Shown piece by piece: positions 47,655 through 54,695 of a stretch of DNA of 64,000 bases. Under the pieces are notes generated by a model that was not told the DNA's origin, ran no database searches, and saw only the letters and a program-made list of their open reading frames with translations. The stretch's first letter is position 1. Each line of letters opens with the position of its first letter. This DNA is from Erwinia billingiae Eb661 (GTDB lineage Bacteria; Pseudomonadota; Gammaproteobacteria; Enterobacterales; Enterobacteriaceae). The position numbers and the translations under genes were made by a program. The stretch covers positions 2,728,001 through 2,792,000 of the forward strand of contig NC_014306.1 in the NCBI RefSeq assembly GCF_000196615.1, read 5' to 3'.

Positions 47655-48455
47655 ATGGAGATAACCACTCTTCAAATTGTGCTGATATTTATTATTGCCT
47701 GTATTGCAGGTATGGGATCTATTCTCGATGAATTTCAGTTCCACCGTCCGCTTGTGGCTTGTACCTTAATTGGTGCCGTTCTGGGCGATATGAAAACCGG
47801 TATTATTATCGGTGGTACGCTGGAAATGATCGCCCTGGGTTGGATGAACATCGGTGCCGCCGTGGCCCCGGATGCCGCCCTCGCCTCTATTATTTCTACC
47901 ATCCTGGTTATTGCCGGCGGACAAAGCGTAGGTGCCGGTATTGCTCTGGCAATTCCACTGGCCGCTGCGGGTCAGGTACTGACGATTATCGTTCGTACCA
48001 TTACCGTTGCCTTCCAGCATGCTGCCGATAAAGCCGCCGAAAAAGGGAACCTGACCGCGATTTCCTGGATCCATGTCTCGGCACTGGTTCTGCAGGCGAT
48101 GCGTATCGCTATCCCGGCCATCATCGTGGCAGTGTCAGTGGGTACCAGCGTCGTTCAGGGCCTGCTTGAATCGATCCCGGATGTGGTGACCAACGGCCTG
48201 AATATCGCCGGTGGTATGATCGTTGTCGTCGGTTATGCGATGGTGATCAACATGATGCGTGCGGGCTATCTGATGCCTTTCTTCTATCTCGGTTTCGTTA
48301 CCGCGGCCTTCACCAACTTTAACCTGGTTGCGCTGGGTGTGATTGGTGTGGTGATGGCGGTGCTGTATATCCAGCTGGCACCGAAATATAACCGCGTGGC
48401 GGGTGGTCAGGCTTCCGGGCCAGTGACCAACGACCTTGATAACGAATTAGATTAG
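47655..48455 (+). CDS. manY: PTS mannose transporter EIIC (ManY)
   Basis: Inner-membrane translocation subunit of the mannose PTS. The 266-residue hydrophobic protein contains the conserved N-terminal GMGSILDEFQFHRPLVACTLIGAVLGDMKTG loop, which holds the sugar-contact residues, and multiple membrane segments. Follows manX by 66 bp and is coupled to manZ. Mannose-family EIIC/EIID proteins also act as receptors for bacteriocins and for lambda DNA entry in E. coli. Confidence 0.97.
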   Translation: MEITTLQIVLIFIIACIAGMGSILDEFQFHRPLVACTLIGAVLGDMKTGIIIGGTLEMIALGWMNIGAAVAPDAALASIISTILVIAGGQSVGAGIALAIPLAAAGQVLTIIVRTITVAFQHAADKAAEKGNLTAISWIHVSALVLQAMRIAIPAIIVAVSVGTSVVQGLLESIPDVVTNGLNIAGGMIVVVGYAMVINMMRAGYLMPFFYLGFVTAAFTNFNLVALGVIGVVMAVLYIQLAPKYNRVAGGQASGPVTNDLDNELD

Positions 48456-48471
48456 GGAAAGGGTGAGTAAA

Positions 48472-49335
48472 ATGGTTGATACCACTACAACTACAACGAC
48501 CTCAGCTCCGCTGAAAAAACTGACGCCAGGCGATGTGCGTGGTGTATTCCTGCGCTCTAACCTGTTCCAGGGTTCGTGGAACTTCGAACGTATGCAGGCG
48601 CTGGGTTTCTGTTACTCCATGGTTCCGGTGATCCGTCGCCTCTATCCTGAGAATAACGACGACCGCAAACAGGCAATCAAACGTCACCTGGAATTCTTCA
48701 ACACCCACCCTTACGTTGCTGCACCGGTTCTGGGTGTGACCATGGCGATGGAAGAGCAGCGTGCAAACGGTGCCCCTATAGATGACGCCGCAATTAACGG
48801 CATCAAAGTGGGTCTGATGGGTCCTCTGGCTGGCGTAGGCGACCCGATTTTCTGGGGTACGGTGCGTCCGGTATTCGCGGCACTGGGTGCCGGTATTGCC
48901 ATGAGCGGCAGCCTGCTGGGTCCGTTGCTGTTCTTCGTGCTGTTTAACGTGGTGCGTTTGCTGGTGCGTTATTACGGCGTGGCCTATGGCTACCGTAAAG
49001 GTGTCGATATCGTTAGCGATATGGGCGGCGGCTTCCTGCAGAAACTGACCGAGGGGGCATCGATCCTGGGCCTGTTTGTGATGGGGGCGCTGGTCAACAA
49101 GTGGACGCACGTAAACGTACCGCTTGTTGTCTCGCGCATTACCGATCAGACCGGTAAAACCACCGTGACGACCGTGCAGTCGATTCTCGATCAGCTGATG
49201 CCGGGCTTAATCCCGCTGTTACTGACCTTCGGCTGTATGTGGCTGCTGCGTCGTAAAGTGAACGCGCTGTGGATTATCATCGGCTTCTTCGTGATTGGGA
49301 TCTTCGGCTACTGGATTGGGCTGTTAGGTCTGTAA
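48472..49335 (+). CDS. manZ: PTS mannose transporter EIID (ManZ)
   Basis: Second membrane subunit of the mannose permease, with a single C-terminal membrane helix and an amphipathic core. The start is the ATG at 48472 (MVDTTTTTTTSAPLKKLTPGDVRGVFLRS), 287 residues; a GTG at 48463 gives three more residues. The N-terminus holds a run of seven Thr (residues 4-10 approx.), longer than in E. coli. Conserved FLRSNLFQGSWNFERMQALGF and GPLAGVGDPIFWGTVRPV are present. Ends manXYZ before a strong terminator. Confidence 0.96.
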   Translation: MVDTTTTTTTSAPLKKLTPGDVRGVFLRSNLFQGSWNFERMQALGFCYSMVPVIRRLYPENNDDRKQAIKRHLEFFNTHPYVAAPVLGVTMAMEEQRANGAPIDDAAINGIKVGLMGPLAGVGDPIFWGTVRPVFAALGAGIAMSGSLLGPLLFFVLFNVVRLLVRYYGVAYGYRKGVDIVSDMGGGFLQKLTEGASILGLFVMGALVNKWTHVNVPLVVSRITDQTGKTTVTTVQSILDQLMPGLIPLLLTFGCMWLLRRKVNALWIIIGFFVIGIFGYWIGLLGL

Positions 49336-49342
49336 GGTTTGC

Positions 49343-49412
49343 AGCCGGGGGAAACCCCGGCTTTCCAGAGACCAGCCGGCATCGCTTAGCCTGAACGATG
49401 CCGGCTGTTCTT
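49343..49412 (+). terminator. Double hairpin terminator after manXYZ
   Basis: Two stems: AGCCGGGG-GAAA-CCCCGGCT (49343-49362) and AGCCGGCATCG / CGATGCCGGCT (49374-49384 / 49396-49406), the second followed by gttctttt. It rules out a longer yobD start at 49398. Confidence 0.92.
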
Positions 49413-49427
49413 TTAGGGGAAGATAAG

Positions 49428-49886
49428 ATGTCACTCACTGATTACGTCATCGTGTTGTTTATCGCACTGTTTCTGGCTTATGCGATTTACGATGAGTTTA
49501 TAATGGACCGGCGGAAAGGGCCGACACAATTAAAGGTGCTGCTGAAGCGCCGCAACAAGCTGGACAGCCTGATTTTTGTTGGCCTGGTGGCGATTCTGAT
49601 TTATCAGAACGTCAACAATCAGGGCCCGAGGATCACCACCACACTGCTGATGGCGTTGACCTTCCTGTCTGTTTATCTGTTCTGGATCCGCCTGCCTAAG
49701 CTGCTGTTCAAACCCGAAGGGTTTTACTACGCCAATATCTTTATCGACTATAGGCGGATCAAAGCGATGAATCTGTCTGAAGACGGAATTCTGGTGATCG
49801 AACTTGAAAACCGTCGGTTGCTAATCCACGTCAGAAAACTGGATGACCTGGAAAGCATTTATCACTATATGGTGCAACAGCAGTAG
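49428..49886 (+). CDS. yobD: YobD, DUF986 inner-membrane protein
   Basis: The start is the ATG at 49428 ([24 protein letters not shown]), behind GGGGAAG, giving 152 residues. Three membrane helices occupy the N-terminal two thirds (about 5-24, 45-63, 69-87); the C-terminus is cytoplasmic ([39 protein letters not shown]). Close to E. coli YobD; function unknown. In E. coli mntP follows; here rlmA is immediately downstream on the opposite strand. Confidence 0.93.
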   Translation: MSLTDYVIVLFIALFLAYAIYDEFIMDRRKGPTQLKVLLKRRNKLDSLIFVGLVAILIYQNVNNQGPRITTTLLMALTFLSVYLFWIRLPKLLFKPEGFYYANIFIDYRRIKAMNLSEDGILVIELENRRLLIHVRKLDDLESIYHYMVQQQ

Positions 49887-49901
49887 CCACAGGGCTGCTG
49901 C

Positions 49902-50816
49902 TTACGCTACGCCCTCACCCTCGGTATCGTCGTCAGTGGCTGGAGCCTCGACGACGGCTTCCTCAGCGGACGCCAGCGGCGCGATAACTTCCGCTTCGAC
50001 GCTCTTGCGCTGCCACAGTCGCAGAGTAAAGTCGGTTTCACAGTCAAACTGCGTGGTGGTCGCCAGCACGCCCCACACTTCCGGACGGGCACGCCAGGCA
50101 AACGGCGTCATCTGCAACAGAGCGCCGGACTCCTCGCTGGTCAGCTGCATTGGATAATTCAGCGAGTGCTGTTCGACCAGCTCAAAACCGGCCATCTCTT
50201 CTGGCGTCTCGTCATGTAGCTTCACGTCCTGATAAATTAACGCCTTAAACTGGATCAGATGACGCGGGCCAGGAGTAACGGTCAGCACGTAGCCACTCTC
50301 TTTCACTACGCGCGCCAGCTCTTCAGCTTTACACGGGGCGTATATCCGCAGCACGGCATCAAATTGCTGTTTGGCAAAAGGCAGACGGTGGCTGGAGGCG
50401 ACGCAAAAGTCTACATTGTGATAACGCCGGGCACCAAAGCGTACCGCCACTTTAGAGACGTCGAGGCCGAACACCGTACTCTCTCCCCTCGCCTGCAGCC
50501 TGCTGGCGACAGCGTGGGTGTAGTAGCCCTCACCACAGCCAATATCTAATACTGACGACGCGTGCACAGGCAGGATCCGTTCGAAGATTTCGCACACCCT
50601 TTCCTGCAACGGCTGATAATGCCCGGCATCGAGAAACTCGCGGCGGGCCAGCATCATATCAGCACTGTCACCGGGCTGCTTCGAACGCTTGTGTTGTACC
50701 GGCAACAGGTTGATGTAGCCCTCCTTCGCCCGATCAAACTGGTGCTGATTATCGCAGCGCAAACCCGTTGCCAGTGGCAGCAGGGGCAGATGACAAAGGG
50801 GGCAAAGGTAAGACAT
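49902..50816 (-). CDS. rlmA: 23S rRNA m1G745 methyltransferase RlmA
   Basis: Methylates G745 of 23S rRNA. The 304-residue protein has the N-terminal zinc-binding cysteines ([10 protein letters not shown] ... [10 protein letters not shown]), then the class I SAM motif [16 protein letters not shown] (about residues 88-103) and [12 protein letters not shown]. Relative to E. coli RlmA (269 residues) it has a C-terminal extension of about 35 residues rich in Ala, Glu and Asp ([24 protein letters not shown]). Convergent with yobD by 15 bp. Confidence 0.96.
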   Translation of the reverse strand: MSYLCPLCHLPLLPLATGLRCDNQHQFDRAKEGYINLLPVQHKRSKQPGDSADMMLARREFLDAGHYQPLQERVCEIFERILPVHASSVLDIGCGEGYYTHAVASRLQARGESTVFGLDVSKVAVRFGARRYHNVDFCVASSHRLPFAKQQFDAVLRIYAPCKAEELARVVKESGYVLTVTPGPRHLIQFKALIYQDVKLHDETPEEMAGFELVEQHSLNYPMQLTSEESGALLQMTPFAWRARPEVWGVLATTTQFDCETDFTLRLWQRKSVEAEVIAPLASAEEAVVEAPATDDDTEGEGVA

Positions 50817-50896
50817 AACAACTCTCCATAAACGGTCCGGGCGGCAGTTTACCGGAAAGTGACGTTCAGCGGCAGACCTTATTGGCCGCAGAATGG

Positions 50897-50927
50897 AAAA
50901 AGCTCTGCCATTGCTGGCAGAGCTTTT
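50897..50927 (-). terminator. Terminator after cspC
   Basis: AAAAGCTCTGCCA-TTGC-TGGCAGAGCTTTT (50898-50927), a 13-bp stem with a T-run on the minus strand. It lies between cspC and rlmA and ends the yobF-cspC transcript. Confidence 0.92.
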
Positions 50928-50987
50928 GCATTCAGATTCGTGCCTGGATTACGCGCCACGCGGGCTGTAGCAGGCTCAGATCGAAAA

Positions 50988-51197
50988 TTAGATAGCGGTG
51001 ACGTTCACTGCAGCAGGGCCTTTCTGGCCGTCCTGGATTTCGAACTCAACGTTCTGGCCTTCAGCCAGAGTTTTGAAGCCATTACCCTGGATTGCAGAGA
51101 AGTGTACGAACACGTCTTTGCTGCCGTCTGCAGGGGTGATGAAACCAAAACCTTTAGACTCGTTGAACCACTTAACCTGACCTTTAATCTTTGCCAT
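50988..51197 (-). CDS. cspC: Cold-shock-like protein CspC
   Basis: A 69-residue OB-fold RNA-binding protein expressed at 37 C; E. coli CspC stabilises stress mRNAs. The RNP1 motif [11 protein letters not shown] and RNP2 DVFVHFSAI are intact, and the sequence is nearly identical to E. coli CspC ([20 protein letters not shown]). Follows yobF by 38 bp in the usual yobF-cspC dicistron. AAGGAA ribosome-binding site before the ATG. Confidence 0.98.
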
Positions 51198-51235
51198 TTT
51201 GCAAATTCCTTAGAGTGTTTATTCGCCCGTGGGCT

Positions 51236-51355
51236 TTACGTACAGAAAAACCAGAAAAAGTTACTGCATGAGGCACGATATAAAAGCTCGGCAAGGAAGT
51301 GGTATTCAACGTCAACGTCTTTACTCAAAACTTCTTTACTGAAGATGCCATACAT
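51236..51355 (-). CDS. yobF: Small protein YobF (DUF2627)
   Basis: A 39-residue protein read from 51355 to 51236. The first 18 residues ([18 protein letters not shown]) match E. coli YobF ([18 protein letters not shown]), with Cys2 replaced by Tyr. The middle ASCSN block is also shared, while the C-terminus (NFFWFFCT) differs and is shorter than in E. coli (47 residues). It lies immediately upstream of cspC on the same strand, as in E. coli, where YobF is a stress-induced small protein. The ribosome-binding site is weak. Confidence 0.8.
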   Translation of the reverse strand: MYGIFSKEVLSKDVDVEYHFLAELLYRASCSNFFWFFCT

Positions 51356-51893
51356 AAACAGAACTGTACCTCGTTTTACCCAAAAGCGTTATCACATATT
51401 CGTTTATTAATGGCAAGTCATTTTTAAACGCTGATAGAGATGTCGCACACTATTGAAACGGCTTAGGCACATATTGCACATTACGTATGGAGAGCTGAAA
51501 CGTTTAACGCGAAACCTGTTAACCCCGGGTCTCATTCATGCTCAAAACATAGGGGTGTATCATAGCCTGCCGCTTTGCTTAAGTCTATTACCTATACCGC
51601 TATAGCGCAGAGTATAAGCTGAATTCATTGCATAAATGTGGCATAGCTTACTCAAAATTCTTCATTATCCTGATACGGTCAGGGGATAAACGTTTGGAGG
51701 ATCAACGGATGCAAAAAGAAGCTATTGGTACAATATGAATTTTAATTGCACCAAAATCAGGAAACTGTATTCCCGCCTGCCCCATTTAAACGCATCTCGC
51801 GGCATCAATTAATTGCCGGTCGTACCATCAGTCTATTTGCTTTATTAGACGCTGCTCTCATTTTAGCCAAATGTTAAATTAACCGTTTTAGGA
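51356..51893. other. Long intergenic region between the MBL hydrolase and yobF-cspC
   Basis: About 538 bp with no supported gene. It must hold the yobF-cspC promoter and 5' leader on the minus strand. It includes a plus-strand 9-codon mini ORF (51709-51738, MQKEAIGTI) with a consensus GGAGG ribosome-binding site 8 bp before its ATG. AT-rich throughout. Confidence 0.5.
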
Positions 51894-52898
51894 TTAATCC
51901 TGGGCAATATTATTCAGGGACTTTTTCGCACCTATTCGCCATGCCTGGAAGCGGCTTTCATCCAATCCTGCTGCGCGCATCGCCTCTGACAGCACAATCG
52001 GCGGCTCATCCAGGGATTCGTCAGCCAGTTCAAACACACCCCAGTGAATGGGGATGCTCAGCGGTGCGCCAAGTGATTGGTGCAGGGAAACGGCATGATC
52101 GGGATCCATATGTTGACCGCGCATGAACCATTTTGGTGCATACGCGCCGACCGGTAAGGCGGCCAGATTGAACGGCCCCAGCCTGCGCGGGATTTCCAAA
52201 AGGTTTTCGCTGTAGCCGCTGTCTCCGGTAAACCAGAAATTCAGTTCACCGGCCTGGATCACCCAACCGCACCACAGTGAGCGATTGCGATCCCACGGCG
52301 TACGCATGCTCCAGTGACGCGCAGGCACAGCATGAACAGACATTCCCGCGACCTCTTTATTGCCCCACCAGTCGAGGGGCGTGACGTTCACCGCGCCCAA
52401 CGCCTTAAACCAGCGTTCAAGCCCTAATGGCACCACAAATTCAACCTGCGGAAAACGCCTCAGGATTTTTTTGATAGTGGGCCTGTCGAGATGATCGTAA
52501 TGGCTGTGAGAAATCAGCATGCAGTCCAGTGCAGGCAAATCGTCAATCTCGAGTGCCGTGGGGGTTTTACGTTCCGGGCCGAAGAAACTGACCGGCGAGG
52601 CTCTGCGCGATAATACCGGATCAATCAGCGTGTAGCGGCTGTTAACGCGCAACAACAGGCAGGCATGACCCAGCCACCAGATGGCATCGTCAATCCCCGT
52701 CAGGTCAGCGCGCTGCCACCAGCGTTGGGTGAAATGGTCGTAACCTTTAGCCGGCGGGAAAGGTAATCCCGCCGCCTTGCGCTCTTTACGCCAGCGCTTC
52801 AGATCGCCATTCTGTCGCAGCTCAGGCTTGGGATTGCGGAATCCGTCAGGCGTATGGTGCGATTTATCGGCATCGTACCAGGGATTTTTCCAGGCCAT
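51894..52898 (-). CDS. Metallo-beta-lactamase-fold hydrolase (NAPE-PLD/UlaG-like)
   Basis: A 334-residue cytoplasmic protein starting at the ATG at 52898 (MAWKNPWYDADKSHHTPDGF), with AAGGA upstream; a GTG at 52904 is less likely. The metal-binding motif SHSHYDHLD (about residue 132-140), a further His in PARHWSMRTP, Asp in WFTGDSGYS and a final His in IPIHWGVF form the dinuclear zinc site. The N-terminal FRNPKP ... RWRKER segment is typical of NAPE-PLD-like MBL proteins. Substrate unknown. E. coli has no gene here. Confidence 0.88.
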   Translation of the reverse strand: MAWKNPWYDADKSHHTPDGFRNPKPELRQNGDLKRWRKERKAAGLPFPPAKGYDHFTQRWWQRADLTGIDDAIWWLGHACLLLRVNSRYTLIDPVLSRRASPVSFFGPERKTPTALEIDDLPALDCMLISHSHYDHLDRPTIKKILRRFPQVEFVVPLGLERWFKALGAVNVTPLDWWGNKEVAGMSVHAVPARHWSMRTPWDRNRSLWCGWVIQAGELNFWFTGDSGYSENLLEIPRRLGPFNLAALPVGAYAPKWFMRGQHMDPDHAVSLHQSLGAPLSIPIHWGVFELADESLDEPPIVLSEAMRAAGLDESRFQAWRIGAKKSLNNIAQD

Positions 52899-52922
52899 AG
52901 TCACGCTTCCTTGAGTGAATAC

Positions 52923-53192
52923 TTAACGTTCAGGGATCAGTCGGGTGAAATCTTTGTTATCCGGCTCGGTGCTGGCGGCTTTCTCTTTTCCGGCAACCGA
53001 ATCGGTCAAACGGCGTAATAACACATTCTGACGCTTCTGCTCTTCCAGCAGGGCCTCAAGTAACTGGACCTGCTGGCTGGCCTTGACGCTGGCGCGATTG
53101 ACAAAATACCATGCAATCAGCCCGACGATCACCAGCGCTACACTAAACCCCATCGATGCCAAGCCCATCGCGCCATTTGTTATTTCGTTCAT
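52923..53192 (-). CDS. yebO: Small membrane protein YebO
   Basis: An 89-residue protein with one N-terminal membrane helix (about 12-32, MGFSVALVIVGLIAWYFVNRAS) and a cytoplasmic coiled-coil tail (QLLEALLEEQKRQNVLLRRLTDSV). It matches E. coli YebO in both parts. Function unknown. Neighbouring mgrB of E. coli is not found between yebO and yobH. Confidence 0.92.
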   Translation of the reverse strand: MNEITNGAMGLASMGFSVALVIVGLIAWYFVNRASVKASQQVQLLEALLEEQKRQNVLLRRLTDSVAGKEKAASTEPDNKDFTRLIPER

Positions 53193-53439
53193 ACATGCCT
53201 CAAAAATGCGGGTGTTACTGCAATACTGACTGATGCAGACCTGCGAAGATTCTACCAGGTCAGACGCGAATTGATAGCCAGCTCACACAAATTTAAGAAC
53301 CTTCGCGCAGCCGTTGTCCCAGGCTTTGTGTATCCTCAGCGCTAAGTACGTACAGGCTCGCAGCTTACTGCTATGATAAACGCTGGCAGCGAGGTGGAAA
53401 CGCCAGGATTGCTGTCTGACAAACAATAAAGGGGAATAC

Positions 53440-53676
53440 ATGAGATTTTTAATTCGCATCGTTGCGCTGCTGGTCATTATCTGGCTTGCCCTGTTAGTCA
53501 CCGGTTACGGTGTTCTGGCAGGAAGCACTAAAAATGTGGCTGGGTTGGGATTACAGTGTCAGTACATGACCGCGCGCGGCATGGTAACCGCACAGTACCT
53601 GCACACTGACAGCGGTGTTGTCGGCGTGACCGATTGCCCGTTGCTGAAGAAAAGCACCGAAGTCGTCGATAACTGA
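53440..53676 (+). CDS. yobH: Small membrane-anchored protein YobH
   Basis: A 78-residue protein with an uncleaved or cleaved N-terminal hydrophobic segment (about residues 5-25, RIVALLVIIWLALLVTGYGVL), then a short periplasmic domain with Cys in GLQCQYMTARG and VTDCPLLKKS that could form a disulfide. Very close to E. coli YobH. Ribosome-binding site AAAGGGG. Function unknown. Convergent with kdgR across a terminator. Confidence 0.92.
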   Translation: MRFLIRIVALLVIIWLALLVTGYGVLAGSTKNVAGLGLQCQYMTARGMVTAQYLHTDSGVVGVTDCPLLKKSTEVVDN

Positions 53677-53682
53677 GTGAAT

Positions 53683-53709
53683 AAGGGCCAGAAAACTCTG
53701 GCCCTTTTG
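53683..53709. terminator. Terminator between yobH and kdgR
   Basis: AAGGGCCAG-AAAACT-CTGGCCCTT (53683-53691 / 53698-53706), a perfect 9-bp stem followed by TTTG on the plus strand. Confidence 0.88.
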
Positions 53710-54501
53710 TCAGAACGGGTAGTCGTGATAGCCCATCTGCTCTGAAAGCCGTTTTGCAGAACGATGCAGCATCGCCACATAGCTGCTTTTCTCTTCCTCA
53801 GAGAAACGGATGGTCGGGAAGGAGATACTCAGCCCGGCAATCACCACGCCAAAACGGTCAAAGACCGGTACCGCGATACACCGCAGCCCCTCTTCCTGCT
53901 CTTCATTATCTTCCCCATACCCCTGCGACCGGACTTTATCCAGCACCGGCAGAAGCGCTTCGGTGCTGCCGACCGTTCTCGGCGTGCTGCGGTTATAGGT
54001 CACGTTGGCCATGATGTCTTTCACTTCTGAGACGTCACGCCAGGCAAGTAGCACCTTGCCGATAGCCGTGCTGTATAACGGATTACGGCGGCCAATGCGC
54101 GAATACATTCGCAGATTATACAGGGAGTCAATTTTGTGAATATAGACAATGCTGTCTTCTTCCAGCGCGCCAAGATGGATGGTTTCTTTGGTCTGGCGAG
54201 AAATGTCGCGCATCTGGATGTCCGCGCTACGGATCAAATCGACATTTTGCAGCGCCTTGGCGCCCAGTTCGAACAGCTTTAAGGTCAGCGAATATTTTTC
54301 TGACTCGCCTTCCTGATCAACATAACCGAGGGATTTCATCGTTTGCAGAAAACGGTAAACGGTACTTTTCGACATCATTACCCGCTGTGAAAGCTCGGTA
54401 ATGCCATGCTCACGCTCCTCGCCCAGAGCCTGCAGGATACCGAAAACCTTCAACACCGATGAGACTGAATCCGGCTGTTTATCCACATCGCCATTCGCCA
54501 T
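53710..54501 (-). CDS. kdgR: Transcriptional repressor KdgR (IclR family)
   Basis: Represses pectin and ketodeoxygluconate catabolism genes; it is a virulence regulator in soft-rot relatives. The 263-residue protein has the N-terminal winged helix (GITELSQRVMMSKSTVYRFLQTMKSLGYV) and the IclR effector domain (about residues 90-255, YSTAIGKVLLAW, LRCIAVPVFDRFGVVIAGLSIS). Effector is 2-keto-3-deoxygluconate in homologues. No pectin gene lies in the window. Confidence 0.96.
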   Translation of the reverse strand: MANGDVDKQPDSVSSVLKVFGILQALGEEREHGITELSQRVMMSKSTVYRFLQTMKSLGYVDQEGESEKYSLTLKLFELGAKALQNVDLIRSADIQMRDISRQTKETIHLGALEEDSIVYIHKIDSLYNLRMYSRIGRRNPLYSTAIGKVLLAWRDVSEVKDIMANVTYNRSTPRTVGSTEALLPVLDKVRSQGYGEDNEEQEEGLRCIAVPVFDRFGVVIAGLSISFPTIRFSEEEKSSYVAMLHRSAKRLSEQMGYHDYPF

Positions 54502-54528
54502 GACAGGACCTTATTTTTGTTTTATAAA

Positions 54529-54547
54529 AAATGGAACGGTATTTCTA
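54529..54547. promoter_or_regulatory. Possible KdgR-box-like element upstream of kdgR
   Basis: AAATGGAACGGTATTTC resembles the KdgR box (AATGAAAC-N-TTGTTTCATT) in arm composition and spacing, with several mismatches. It lies 28 bp before the kdgR start. Could be autoregulatory; weak evidence. Confidence 0.3.
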
Positions 54548-54645
54548 GTATACGTTTTGCGGCCTGGCAGGTGCAATGCTCAGTGGGTAAATTGCCCTGA
54601 CATATCTGCTGATAGTTTTCGCCGCGTAACAACCTGGAATAGTCA

Positions 54646-54675
54646 GTGAAAAATCATTAGCATAATGATATTCAC
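54646..54675. promoter_or_regulatory. 30-bp near-perfect palindrome before yebQ
   Basis: GTGAA ... ATCATTAG / CATAATGAT ... TTCAC, an inverted repeat in which 13 of 15 positions match between arms. It ends 20 bp before the yebQ ATG, so it would overlap the promoter. It is not a clear Fur or KdgR box; a dimeric repressor site is likely. Confidence 0.6.
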
Positions 54676-54695
54676 TCTTCTGACTAATTTGGTCC

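Noticed and set aside
51709..51786. Read-through of the mini ORF TGA as selenocysteine, given selD in the window
   Set aside because: No SECIS-like hairpin is evident just after the TGA, and the resulting 26-residue peptide has no known selenoprotein context.
53283..53501. 72-codon minus-strand ORF considered as mgrB
   Set aside because: Sequence has no MgrB features (no N-terminal helix with paired Cys) and it overlaps the start of yobH.
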